From assembly GCA_030278955.1 (NCBI GenBank), contig JAOANR010000006.1, positions 52,666,915 to 52,730,914 of the forward strand: a DNA stretch of 64,000 bases. The letters are read 5' to 3'. The stretch comes from Hygrophila difformis (lineage: Eukaryota > Streptophyta > Magnoliopsida > Lamiales > Acanthaceae). Shown here piece after piece: positions 9,886-20,639 of this stretch. Within the stretch, counting starts at the first letter, position 1. Every line of letters begins with the position of its first letter. Below the pieces are notes generated by a model. It did not search any database and was not told the DNA's origin. It saw nothing but the letters and a program-made list of their open reading frames with translations. Made by a program: the position numbers and the translations under genes.

Positions 9886-11532
9886 GTGCGTCTCGATCTC
9901 ATCATTGCGAGCTTAATTGTAAATATCATATAAGAGAATTTCAATTCATTCGTGCAAATTCAATTTGATTGCAAATGAAATCTCTTGTAATTGATATAAT
10001 TACTGCTTTCAATTTGGGATTTTGCAGTCCAAACAACAATCTTTGTTTTTATTGGTTCTTATATTTCTGAAAAGATGTCTGTACAGTCCAAAATGAATAA
10101 GTGACTGTCAGGCCAAAAAAATATGTTGTTGACATGCTCCGTATGTCAGCAGTGTCTCTTTACTGCTTTAAATTAAATAACCAGCAAAATGTGCATAAAC
10201 CTGCTCTAAATTCACATGTTGAATTTAGGCTTGTGATTAAATTTTCAAACTTTTAAAATTGGGATAATATAATTGAGAACATACATGACATGAATTCCTA
10301 AGGTTTTGAGCTATAAAAATTTAATGATGCGATCAGCTTTTTGGGTAATAAATCTGCATGTTAGAAATTTTGATTGAATAAATTGTTAGAATTAAACTTT
10401 GATTAAAATTCAGAATATTGTATGACATGAATCAACCCAACCTTGTGAGATTTGAGCCATGAGTCACTTTTACTCATTTATTCTCTTTGATGTGTGAATC
10501 TTTTTTATTAAAGGAAACTAGAACTTGCAGTTGGGACCGATTCAAGACCATGCCATATTCCCGAAATCGAGCACATGATCGAGGCACTTAGAAAACCAAA
10601 TTTTGGCCTTCTTTTGAAGTCCAAACCCAAAAAGATTTTCCCTTTAGGATTAACCAACTTGAGCCTTTAAGCCTAATTTTTCTTTGAAACCCACTATATT
10701 TTTCCTAGCTTACAAAAAGACCAAATATTCAAACCCAAGTGTGCAAGTATAAATTCTATCAAGGCATTAAACTTATGATCATCAAAAATGTATTAATCGG
10801 TAAGCTATAAACCGATTCAAAAAAAAAAAAAAAAAAGAAGAAGAAGATGTTGAATCCAACTCAACACAAAAATAAATTGCAAATGACAAAGCAAATTAGA
10901 CTTAGTCTAATGTCATGCAATAAAAGAGAAAAGCAAAAGAAAGAAAGAGAAATAATGATGGTCATAAATTTTAAATAAAAATATGCCATATTATGATAGA
11001 ATTAATTCTTGCCACTTCCTAGCCCAATAATTTCCTTCCTTATCAAATGCTACAATCGTATGCCCCGTTATAACCCTTGAATAAGACCTCATGATCTCGA
11101 TTTGAGGAAATGAGCCGGTGGCGAGTTGGTCTAATTGCAAGCTTATGGGATAATTTAATTAAAATTCGATTTTGAGCGTTCATGATTAAACCCCATTTGA
11201 GAGTGAGTGAATCTTCCGATTCTCTTATATGTGAGGCTTTATTTTATGAATTATGTTCGTGTCATACCTTGATTCTGATTCTTAAACCTTGCATTTTTCA
11301 AACATGATATTTTTGAAGGGTTGATAATAATGTTTGATTTGTAGGCCCGATGTTGTGAGCAAGTATCATTTCATTAAACACTGCAATCAAGGGAATTTAA
11401 CACTTGTCGTTTTCGATTGTCTTATCCCAATCTAAAAAGAATGTGATTTATGAAGCCACGAAAATGAATTGAATATGCAGAGTCCGTGTTCTTTAGAACA
11501 TTGACTCTGACTGCTCGGGGACGATCAGTATT
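9886..11532 (+). other. 3' noncoding region of the Athila-like element
   Basis: 1.6 kb of AT-rich sequence with no sizeable frame, including a poly-A tract followed by GAAGAAGAA near 10820-10848. This is where an autonomous element would carry pol and an extra 3' gene; none is present. Nothing else is recognisable. Confidence 0.6.
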
Positions 11533-11546
11533 AAATGTGAGGATGT
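11533..11546 (+). promoter_or_regulatory. Polypurine tract of the Athila-like element
   Basis: AAATGTGAGGATGT immediately precedes the right LTR start (TGATAATGG). Purine-rich with interspersed T, it is in the position of a plus-strand primer and resembles the TGTGGGGGAT-type tracts of plant gypsy elements. Exact copies occur in the two leader hairpins. Confidence 0.65.
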
Positions 11547-11996
11547 TGATAATGGCCAGAAATGACCATTATTTTCAATCCATTTCCGTGTCTAAAACGG
11601 GCATTTGATCGCATTCCGGTCTTATATTAAATAAGAAAGCAGTTGAATTGGACTGATTTATGCATAATTGTAAAAATATTGAGCTGGTATGAAAAATACA
11701 TAAATAGGTAATTTTATTACACATTTATGTTAGAAAAATCCAAAAACATGAAAAAAAAAAAGAAAAGAAAAGAAAAAGGAATGAAAAAGATGGGCAAAGG
11801 AGTAAAACAAGCCCACAAAATACAAAAAGATGGGAAAAGAAAGAAAAGCCCACAAATTGCATGTTCCGGCCCATCAGGCCCAATAAGGCGAACCAGTCGC
11901 GAGACTGGCATCCTGGCGCTAAACATGGCCCCGCGACTAGGGGCAGGCTAGCGACACCACAACCCAACTGAAGAAAAGGCCATTCCTGGAACATCC
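11547..11996 (+). repeat. Right LTR, first part
   Basis: It starts TGATAATGGCC, matching the solo LTR start at 44137. The opening bases are themselves palindromic (AATGG...CCATT). It ends where the gag-only retrotransposon is inserted; the last five bases, CATCC (11992-11996), are the target duplication. It contains a short AAAAG-rich tract near 11750-11780. Confidence 0.88.
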
Positions 11997-12672
11997 TGTA
12001 ACACCCCGGTTTTTTGTCACCCAGGTCGGGATGTCACCGCCACACCTCCCTAGCAAGACACGGTTTCTCCGAGCTTGCTAAAGAGATGCAAGGCTATGGT
12101 TTTTCAGAATTTAAAACATTCAAACAGCCCATTTATATATAATTTAAAAATAATGTCATTACAGTTGCAGCGGAAAATAATACTATTTACATATGTATAA
12201 TGCAGCGAAATTTAAATATAGCCAACACGGCCAGAATACGGGTTAAACAGGCCCGTTCATGCAAGATCTAGTCTAATACAAAAATTCAAAATAATATATC
12301 ATCCCAAACTTCCCGTGTATGCATATGACGATGCATAATTCTCAACTCTGAAAGAAAAGAAAATAAAAATGGTTTGGTCAGCAAAAACTTGCTGAGTAAG
12401 TTAACACAAACATGATCTTGAGGTTTCAAAGCCTTTAATTAAATTTAGTAAAAACATGCTTATAGGTAATATACAATTTAATTCATTCATCCCCTAATAA
12501 TTAAATGGCATAATTCCAAACACGGATTTCCACATGAGCATAATTCAAATTCCATGGTAAAATAATCGCAAGACATAATTTAAAGGCACAATTTAAATAA
12601 GAAAAATATTCAAGTACTTCAGGATTTCACTCTTCCTCTTTTATTCGATATAATCTAGTATAATTTGTTCTT

Positions 12673-12971
12673 GGGGAAACGAACCCGCAAGAAAACAGAC
12701 AATCGCCCTTGGGGAATCGAACCCGCAAGAACTCACATACATCCTAGGGAATCGAACCCGTAGGAATCAATACATATTCTGGGGAATCGAACCCGCAGAA
12801 AGACACACCCTGGAGAATCGAACCCGCAAGGTTTGACACGGACATCCTGGGGAATCGAACCCGCAGGAAAACATACACCCTGGGGAATCGAACCCGCAAG
12901 GCTTGACACAGACATCCTGGGGAATCGAACCCGCAGGGACACAGACGCCCTTGGGGAATCGAACCCGCAAG
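12673..12971 (-). repeat. Nine-copy array of tRNA B-box-like motif (left LTR)
   Basis: The 19-base unit, on the minus strand CTTGCGGGTTCGATTCCCC, recurs nine times at 31-38 base spacing with unrelated or partly repeated spacers. Seven units contain GGTTCGATTCC exactly, the RNA polymerase III B-box consensus and tRNA T-loop sequence. No A-box consensus was seen in the spacers. The unit starts are near 12673, 12711, 12746, 12781, 12812, 12849, 12882, 12919 and 12953. Function is unknown. Confidence 0.85.
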
Positions 12972-14180
12972 GTCAAACAAGTTTCGCAAATTTTCACAAG
13001 TTTCAACAAGATTTCAAGATTTGACTCGGTCAACCACAGTTTACTCTAAAATTCGTCTAAAATCAGATTTAATTCCAAATATTCCGAAATTTCATGACTG
13101 ACTCAGAAACGTCGAGTCGAACAACTTTCGTGTTTTAACATTTTCAATCTGAGATACCGAAACATGTCAAAAACACCAATTTTCACAGAAACACAAATCT
13201 GTCCGAATTTTATATGTCACAGTTTAAAGATTTCAAATTCTATCATAGCAAATCAACTCCAAATTTAATGAAATTTTACAGAGACCATCTCAAGACATTT
13301 ATATACAACTTTCATGTTCAGCCAAAGATCTAAATTGGCCTAGAACCCTAGTCAAAAATGTCATCAAATTCTGACCTAAGTTCCGTCAAGAAATTCAAGA
13401 TCCACATCCTAGCAGTTCGGTTTCGGGTGGATTTCATATATCCAATCATCACGAAAAATTCTGAAACTTTACGGAGGTGTTCTTAATGTATAGATCTACA
13501 ACTCTTATGTTCAACACCAAGCCTAGATCGGTCTAGATCTAATGTAGAAATCACCAACAAGTTTGAACTAAAGTTCTGTCACCGTTTCAAGATCTAAACC
13601 AAAGGCAGGTCTGTTCGTGGTCGTTTTCGGATATCAAAACACGATGAAAAATTATGAAACTTTTACAGTAGCTAGATCTATGTCTTAGAAATGTTTTTCG
13701 TGTTTTAAGTATTTCCGTTTGAAGTCGTTTTAAGGTTCGGAAAAATTCATCAAAACTGTTGCGTCGGTAGAAAACATAAGTTGGCAGATTTACGATTTCT
13801 TGTTAAATCTTTTAATTTCGAATGTTTTAATTCTTCCCAAAACCATGTAAGAGTTAACTTACAGATTTATGGATGTCCCGGCTCGATGATTCGGAGGCGT
13901 GGCTTCCACGTTCTTCGTTCTCCCTCCGAGATCCTTCGTTTTTCCTCAACGAGTCCGGATCGGGGTTTAGAATAGAAAAGAGGTTTAATTAGGATTTGTT
14001 TTCGAATTGTATATGGAACAAGGATTGATCGAGGCTTACCACAACGCTGGAGATCTTGAAATTTTCGTCCAACAGTCCAAGCCTTGGTTTCGTGCCTCCG
14101 ACGACTCCGGATTTAGGGTTTCGAATGTATAGAGAGATTTCATAGGGTCTCATCAAGAGTTTGGGGCTTCCAAGAGGGTC

Positions 14181-14189
14181 TATTTATAG
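14181..14189 (-). promoter_or_regulatory. TATA box in left LTR of gag-only element
   Basis: The minus strand reads CTATAAATA, at the same place as 19110-19118 in the other LTR and in the corresponding region of the chromovirus LTRs (52269-52277, 60792-60800). Confidence 0.55.
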
Positions 14190-14763
14190 GTAACTAAGAC
14201 CTAGGGCGTCCAAGCTCTGATCTAAGAGTCTTGAGTCGAGAGACGTTTAACCGAAAGTCGAAAAATCCGCGTTCGGGCGAGAGATTCACGCAACGGGCGA
14301 ATCTGTCACTTGGCACGGGGTTGGCGCGGTTTTCTCCCCATTAGCGCGCGGCCAGCGCGCCGGACACGCCTGGACTCCGGTCCGGGCGGGTCGTGCGATC
14401 CGTCGTGCTTTTCCTCCTCTCTTTCAGGTTTCTATCCCTCTATGCTGTCGGATTCCAATTTCCGGACTCTCTTCGGGTTCCTATTTCGTGTCGTTATTTC
14501 TTTCGGAACTAAATTTACGTTTCGACTCGAATTCTCGAGTTCATTAATATCGGGTTCCCGTGTAACGACTTATTTATCTTTAATTTCTTTTGTTTAATTA
14601 AATCTCTTTTAATTAATTTCATTTCTCATTTCTTCTATATTTATTTATTTAATGTATTTACCGATTTATTTGTTTATTTATTTATTTATTATATTTATTT
14701 ATTTATTTATTTATTTATTGTATTTATTTATCTATTTATGTTGCAAAATTCTCGGGTGTTACA

Positions 14764-15002
14764 GTCTACCCTCCTTAAGAATCAACTTCGTCCTCGAAGT
14801 TGTGTCTCGGCTTTTCTCGTACTAAGGTCTTTTGTTTGTTTTATTATTTTTTGACTGAACTTAGAATTAAAACTTCTAAGCTGCCTACGTACCCTGTGAA
14901 GGGATCAAGCCATAACGTAGTTCAAAACAATTTGAATATGTTTATTTATTCATTCGGAATACATATCGTCAAAAATAAATGTCTATTTTACGGGGTATTA
15001 CA
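14764..15002 (-). other. Former LTR (U3) segment now internal, with used polypurine tract
   Basis: This 239-bp stretch matches the last ~206 bp of the chromovirus LTR (52848-53053) and ends with the same family boundary, TATTACA followed by TCCTCTCCCCC. In this element it is not part of the LTR, because the right LTR stops at the equivalent of 14763, flush with its target duplication. On the minus strand TCTTAAGGAGGGTAGAC (14764-14780) therefore acted as the plus-strand primer instead of the usual AAGGGGGAGAGGA (15003-15016). Confidence 0.8.
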
Positions 15003-15050
15003 TCCTCTCCCCCTTAGGACTTCAGTTCTGTCCCCATAACTGCCTACTTA

Positions 15051-16115
15051 TTATTCTCTTCCTTGATCTCCTTGTTGAGGGTTTACCAATTCTATCCTCT
15101 TCTCAATCATCTCCTCACGAACATTACATTCTCTAATCATGTGGTCTTCCCCACCACATCTATAACAAGTCCCGCGCCTTGGGCACTCGCGCACCAGATG
15201 GGCTTGGTGGCACTGTGGGCAATGGGGTACGACTGTACGACGTATGCCATTTCTCCCATTATAGAAATCCTTATTCTCGTTCCTATCTTGTCCACCGTTA
15301 TTGCTCCGATTCTTCTTCTCAACTCCTTGCGAGTCCTTGCTCGACTCCCCATTTTCCTTGCGCTTCAGTTGCTGGACTCGATCAACTGCTACAGCTCGAT
15401 CATAAACCGTCTGCAAGTTCGTGAATTGTCCTACTGCAAGTATCTCCCGAATACTAAGGTTCAGACCCATCTCGAATTTCTGAGCCTTGTCAGAGTCGGT
15501 TGGTACTATCCTCGTAGCAAATCGTACCAACTCCTTAAACCGGGTGTAATACTCCTGCACCGTCCGTCCCTCTTGCTTCAGTGATAAAAAATCTTCGTAC
15601 ATTGCCGCCTTGGTGCTCATGGGGTAGAAGCGGTCCCTTAGATCATCCTTCAGTTTAGTCCACGAATAAGCTTCTTCAGCTTCCTCTAAATTCCTCTGGA
15701 GGTCTTGCCACCACTCATCGGCTTCGCCTCCTAAGTAGTAGGTTGCTACTCGTATCCTTGCCTCATCAGGACATTTGATAGCATCCAAGAGCTTATCAAA
15801 TGTACGGATCCACCCCTCTAGTTTGGCGGGATCCTCCTGCCCATCATAACGTGGTGGTTGATAGGGATTCACCAATGCTAGATAGTTGGTTTGAGATACG
15901 GGCGGAGGTACTGCTGCAGATGTCCTATGCACCTCCGCATTTCCTAATGCGACTAGGAATCCCTCTATCGTTTTTAAACGTGCTTCCATATTATTGGGCG
16001 CTTGAGGCACTTGCTCTCCTAGGTTCTGAGGACTTTCACTGTTGTTGGGCATGTTGGAAAGGTTAGCGTCAGTGCCGTTTGGACTCACCTTCCTTGGTTT
16101 CCTTCTAGGCGCCAT
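15051..16115 (-). CDS. gag: Gag polyprotein of the gag-only element
   Basis: 354 residues with no interruption, starting MAPRRKPRK at 16115. Residues ~95-225 form the Ty3/gypsy gag core (WIRTFDKLL, YYLGGEADEWW, LRDRFYP, EYYTRFKELVRFA). A CCHC zinc knuckle, CYRCGGEDHMIREC, lies at ~318-331, preceded by a partial one (CPQCHQAHLVREC). It would form the capsid and bind RNA. It is closely similar to the gag of the chromovirus at 56836-57792. The protein ends shortly after the knuckle and the pol region is absent. An intact gag in a pol-less copy suggests selection or recent origin. Confidence 0.92.
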   Translation of the reverse strand: MAPRRKPRKVSPNGTDANLSNMPNNSESPQNLGEQVPQAPNNMEARLKTIEGFLVALGNAEVHRTSAAVPPPVSQTNYLALVNPYQPPRYDGQEDPAKLEGWIRTFDKLLDAIKCPDEARIRVATYYLGGEADEWWQDLQRNLEEAEEAYSWTKLKDDLRDRFYPMSTKAAMYEDFLSLKQEGRTVQEYYTRFKELVRFATRIVPTDSDKAQKFEMGLNLSIREILAVGQFTNLQTVYDRAVAVDRVQQLKRKENGESSKDSQGVEKKNRSNNGGQDRNENKDFYNGRNGIRRTVVPHCPQCHQAHLVRECPRRGTCYRCGGEDHMIRECNVREEMIEKRIELVNPQQGDQGRE

Positions 16116-16439
16116 TTTCTGTTATAACGTGTATAGATTAGCTTATCTTGGTTTAGATAGATCGCTCGAACAAGACGTTTCGTAAATTTCAAATTTCAAA
16201 TTTTCGGATTTGTTGTTTGGAAAACCAAACAAGATTTTTGGAACAAGGAGTGTTTTAATAAGGACTTGATTTTTATTGTTCCACATAAGGAAATTTTCTA
16301 GTTCGAGTAGAAATGGCTAAGGCCAAGGATTGTTATGCTTAGGCGTGCGCTTAGATGAACGCGATCTAGAACTAAGGCAAGATCAGTCTCTAGTGAGCGT
16401 TTCTAATTTGATGTCAATCGTCTAAGTCATCTAGTGCAA

Positions 16440-16560
16440 GTAAAAGGTCTAAGTTAATATTCTCCAAGATTCTAAGTTCAATTTCGCCAAGATTCTAAGT
16501 TCAAGTTCGCCAAGATTCTAGGTTCAAATTCGCCAAGATCCTAAGTTCATAGAAGAGATG
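16440..16560 (-). repeat. Short tandem repeat in leader of gag-only element
   Basis: Four copies of a ~22-base unit around CCAAGATTCTAAGTTCAA. The chromovirus carries a longer version at 58420-58560, so the array is a family feature of varying copy number. Confidence 0.75.
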
Positions 16561-16779
16561 CAATATGCAAGTGCAAATGATGATCCCCCCCAAAAATAAT
16601 TTAATGCAATATATATTTTTCCCATGGGTTTTAAAATAAAAATTTCTCCATGGAAATAATACTTTAAAATTTAAAATAATACTTTAAAGTTTAAAATAAT
16701 AGTCAAAATATTAATAGTACTTTAAAAATAATAATGGTTTAAATAATAGTTTAAAAATAAGAACAACAGTTTAAAAATA

Positions 16780-16925
16780 TTCCGGGCTCTGATACCACTT
16801 TTGGTATCAGATATTTTCTTTAAAATAAATAGCTTTAAAATATTCTGGGCTCTGATACCACTTTGGTATCAGATATTTTCTTTCAAATAAATAGCTTTAA
16901 AATATTCTGGGCTCTGATACCAACT
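16780..16925 (-). promoter_or_regulatory. Primer binding site (tRNA-iMet) with two upstream duplicates
   Basis: On the minus strand the LTR end is followed, after three bases, by TGGTATCAGAGC (16911-16922), complementary to the 3' end of initiator Met tRNA. The block GGGCTCTGATACCA plus ~50 flanking bases is repeated three times here, so two extra primer-site copies lie further inside the element; in those, TGGTATCAG also occurs in inverted orientation. Confidence 0.88.
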
Positions 16926-17601
16926 TGTAACACCCCGGTTTTTGGTCACCCAGGTCGGGATGTCACCGCCACACCTCCCTAGGAAGACACGATTTCTCCG
17001 AGCTTGCTAAAGAGATGCAAGACTATGGTTTTTCAGAATTTAAAACATTCAAACAGCCCATTTATATATAATTTAAAAATAATGTCATTACAGTTGCAGC
17101 GGAAAATAATACTATTTACATATGTATAATGCAGCGGAATTTAAATATAGCCAACACGGCCAGAATACGGGTTAAACAGGCCTGTTCATACAAGATCTAG
17201 TCTAATACAAAAATTCAAAATAATATATCATCCCAAACTTCCCGTGTATGCATATGACGATGCATAATTCTCAACTTTGAAAGAAAAGGAAATAAAAATG
17301 GATTGGTCAGCAAAAACTTGTTGAGTAAATTAACACAAACATGATCTTGAGGTTTCAAAGCCTTTAATTAAATTTAGTAAAAACATGCTTATAGGTAATA
17401 TACAATTTAATTCATTCATCCCCTAATAATTAAATGGCATGATTCCAAACACGGATTTCCACATGAGCATAATTCAAATTCCATGGTAAAATAATCGCAA
17501 GACATAATTTAAAGGCACAATTTAAATAAGGAAAATATTCAAGTACTTCAGGATTTCACTCTTCCTCTTTTATTCGATATAATCTAGTATAATTTGTTCT
17601 T

Positions 17602-17900
17602 GGGGAAACGAACCCGCAAGAAAACAGACAATCGCCCTTGGGGAATCGAACCCGCAAGAACTCACATACATCTTAGGGAATCGAACCCGTAGGAATCAAC
17701 ACATATTCTGGGGAATCGAACCCGCAGAAAGACACACCCTGGGGAATCGAACCCGCAAGGTTTGACACGGACATCCTGGGGAATCGAACCCGCAGGAAAA
17801 CATACACCCTGGGGAATCGAACCCGCAAGGCTTGACACAGACATCCTGGGGAATCGAACCCGCAGGGACACAGATGCCCTTGGGGAATCGAACCCGCAAG
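17602..17900 (-). repeat. Nine-copy array of tRNA B-box-like motif (right LTR)
   Basis: Same length (299 bp) and phase as the array in the left LTR. Here eight of nine units match GGTTCGATTCC on the minus strand; the first unit has one mismatch in both LTRs. Confidence 0.85.
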
Positions 17901-19109
17901 GTCAAACAAGTTTCGCAAATTTTCACAAGTTTCAACAAGATTTCAAGATTTGACTCGGTCAACCACAGTTTACTCTAAAATTCGTCTAAAATCAGATTTA
18001 ATTCCAAAAATTCCGAATTTTCATGATTGACTCAGAAACGTCGAGTCGAACAACTTTCGTGTTTTAACTTTTTCAATCTGAGATACCGAAACATGTCAAA
18101 AACACCAATTTTCACAGAAACACAAATCTGTCCGAATTTTATATGTCACAGTTTAAAGATTTCAAATTCTACCATAGCAAATCAACTCCAAATTTAATGA
18201 AATTTTACAGAGACCATCTCAAGACATTTATCTACAACTTTCATGTTCAGCCAAAGATCTAAATCGGCCTAGAATCCTAGTCAAAAACGTCATCAAATTC
18301 TGACCTAAGTTCCGTCAAGAATTTCAAGATCCACATCCTAGCAGTTCGGTTTCGGGTGGATTTCATATATCCAATCATCACGAAAAATTCTGAAATTTTA
18401 CGGAGGTGTTCTTAACATATAGATCTACAACTCTTATGTTCAACACCAAGCCTAGATCGGTCTAGATCTAATGTAGAAATCACCAACAAGTTCGAACTAA
18501 AGTTCTGTCACCGTTTCAAGATCTAAACCAAAGGCAGGTCTGTTCGTGGTCGTTTTCGGATAACAAAACACGATGAAAAATTATGAAAATTTTACAGCAA
18601 CTAGATCTATGTCTTAGAAATGTTTTTTGTGTTTTAAGTTTTTCCGTTTGAAGTCGTTTTAAGGTTCGGAAAAATTCATCAAAACTGTTGCGTCGGTAGA
18701 AAACATAAGTTGGCAGATTTACGATTTCTTGTTAAATCTTTTAATTTTGAATGTTTTAATTCTTCCCAAAACCATGTAAGAGTTAACTTACAGATTTACG
18801 GATGTCCCGGCTCGATGATTCGGAGGCGTGGCTTCCACGTTCTTCGTTCTCCCTCCGAGATCCTTCGTTTTTCCTCAACGCGTCCGGATCGGGGTTTAGA
18901 ATAGAAAAGAGGTTTAATTAGGATTCGTTTTCAAATTGTATATGAAACAAGGATTGATCGAGGCTTACGACAACGCTGGAGATCTTGAAATTTTCGTCCA
19001 ACAGTCCAAGCCTTGGTTTCGTGCCTCCGACGACTCCGGATTTAGGGTTTCGAATGTATAGAGAGATTTCGTAGGGTCTCGTCAAGAGTTTGGGGATTCC
19101 AAGAGGGTC

Positions 19110-19118
19110 TATTTATAG
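19110..19118 (-). promoter_or_regulatory. TATA box in promoter LTR of gag-only element
   Basis: CTATAAATA on the minus strand, about 570 bases inside the 5' LTR. It is the likely core promoter of the gag transcript. Confidence 0.6.
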
Positions 19119-19996
19119 GTAACTAAGACCTAGGGCGTCCAAGCTCTGACTCTAAGAGTCTTGAGTCGAGAGACGTTCAACCGAAAGTCGAAAAATCCGC
19201 GTTCGGGCGAGAGATTCACGCAACGGGCGAATCTGTCACTTGGCGCGGGGTTGGCGCGGTTTTCTCCCCATTAGCGCGCGGCCAGCGCGCCGGACACGCC
19301 TGGACTCCGGTCCGGGCGGGTCGTGCGATCCGTCGTGCTTTTCCTCCTCTCTTTCGTGTTTCTATCCCTCTATGCTCTCGGATTCCAATTTCCGGACTCT
19401 CTTCGGGTTCCTATTTCGTGTCGTTATTTCTTTCGGAACTAAATTTACATTTCGACTTGAATTCTCGAGTTCATTAATATCGGGTTCTCGTGTAACGACT
19501 TATCTTTAATTTCTTTTGTTTAATTAAATTTCTTTTAATTAATTTCATTTCTCATTTCTTCTATATTTATTTATTTAATGTATTTACCGATTTATTTGTT
19601 TATTTATTTATTTATTATATTTATTTATTTATTTATTTATTTATTGTATTTATTTATCTATTTATGTTGTAAAATTCTCGGGTATTACACATCCTGTCGC
19701 TAGCCCCGTGGCGCGAGCCATGGCCTAGCGACACAGGAGGAGTCCCGCGCCACCAGCATCGAAGCTGAAGAAGAAACTGTCCCTAGACCCCTGTCGCTAG
19801 CCCCGTGGCGCGATCCATGGTCTCGCGACAGGAGTGTGGCTAGCGACACAAATTGAGGACCAGACCCAGTCATGAAGCTTTGCAGCATAAGGCCTCAGTT
19901 CGCGCCACATAGCGTGATCCGCGACATGGCTGAGATGTGTGTGATGACTTGCGACACGGGCCTCAGATCAAGGCCCATGGGCCTAGGGTTTCACTT

Positions 19997-20005
19997 CTAT
20001 AAATA
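19997..20005 (+). promoter_or_regulatory. TATA box of the Athila-like LTR
   Basis: CTATAAATA, conserved at 44757-44765 in the solo LTR with similar flanks (AGGGTTTC upstream). It probably marks the U3/R border, with transcription starting some 30 bases downstream. Confidence 0.55.
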
Positions 20006-20639
20006 TGTGGTGATCCCTATGTGCTCGAGGGTGGGAGTTAGAAAAATTGTTCTTGAAGACACTTTAGAGGAGATCAGTTTTTAGGTAGTTTCTCTTTAGT
20101 TTAGTTTAATTTTTCTTTGTATTATTTAATTTATGCACTAGTTTAGTTTAATCTAGTTTAATTTAATGTTGTTTTCCATTTTAGCAGTTTAGATAGCCAG
20201 CTTCTACCTTGTTTTCATTTTTAAAATCTTTGTTTTAGGGATTTTAATACCTAAATGATGGGTATTAGCAAACCTTCTTAATAAAATGGGAAAACATTCG
20301 ACATTCTTGTGTCCCAAAAACATGAAATGGGGCTCACAACCCATGGATTTACTGTTTTCCTTTTCTCTTGGATTATTTGACTCTCATCTCTTTTTAGCAC
20401 GTAATATGTTCTTATTATTGAGTAATGGTGCATGTTGTATGTGATCAAACCCTAGATTAGGATTTTGCTTTATTTTAAATATTGTTCCAGTTTAGTTTAT
20501 TTATGTTCAAGCATGTTCTTGTTATTTCAATTTCTGTTTGGTTATTTCTGGGGTAGAATCACTTTTTGATCTGAAATAGGGTGAGGTCACGTACTATGCA
20601 TGCTACTGTTCTCTTTTCTGACTTGTGTCCTGAATCGCA

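Larger units (their letters stand above)
11997..14763 (-). repeat. Left LTR (3' LTR on minus strand) of gag-only element
   Basis: 2767 bp, nearly identical to 16926-19689. It contains the B-box-like array (12673-12971), a minus-strand TATA box (14181-14189) and a TTTA-repeat tract (about 14636-14740). Its right boundary is set by the matching end of the other LTR, which is flush with the target duplication. Confidence 0.9.
11997..19689 (-). mobile_element. Gag-only Tekay-like LTR retrotransposon
   Basis: 7693 bp with ends TGTAACACC...GGTATTACA and a perfect 5-bp target duplication CATCC (11992-11996 and 19690-19694). Two near-identical LTRs (11997-14763 and 16926-19689) flank only 2.2 kb. 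Primer site and gag lie on the minus strand, so transcription runs right to left. The internal region contains an intact gag but no pol: the gag stop is followed within ~50 bases by the family's 3' end sequence. The element must have relied on enzymes from an autonomous relative such as the chromovirus at 50249-61576 (inference from shared LTR and gag similarity). Confidence 0.93.
16926..19689 (-). repeat. Right LTR (5' LTR on minus strand) of gag-only element
   Basis: 2764 bp and nearly identical to the left LTR, with scattered single-base changes. It acts as the promoter LTR in the minus orientation. It contains the second B-box-like array (17602-17900), a TATA box (19110-19118) and TTTA repeats (about 19560-19655). 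It ends flush with the CATCC duplication. Confidence 0.9.

Noticed and set aside
12673..12971. CRISPR-like array (19-base repeats, variable spacers)
   Set aside because: Lies in both LTRs of a plant retrotransposon, spacers partly repeat one another, units are imperfect and no cas genes exist; it is an LTR minisatellite.
12673..12971. tRNA gene cluster
   Set aside because: Only the T-loop/B-box part matches; there is no A-box, anticodon arm or acceptor stem.
12733..13033. Open frames with repeated GSIPQ/RVRFP peptides on the minus strand
   Set aside because: They are translations of the B-box-like array in three frames, repeated in the other LTR, with no coding signature.
14310..14597. Repeated 90-95 residue plus-strand frames in LTRs (also 19240, 52398, 60921)
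   Set aside because: They lie antisense in the U3 region of four LTR copies, with no ribosomal or family support and frame changes between copies.
15063..15584. 173-residue plus-strand frame
   Set aside because: Antisense shadow of gag in the gag-only element.
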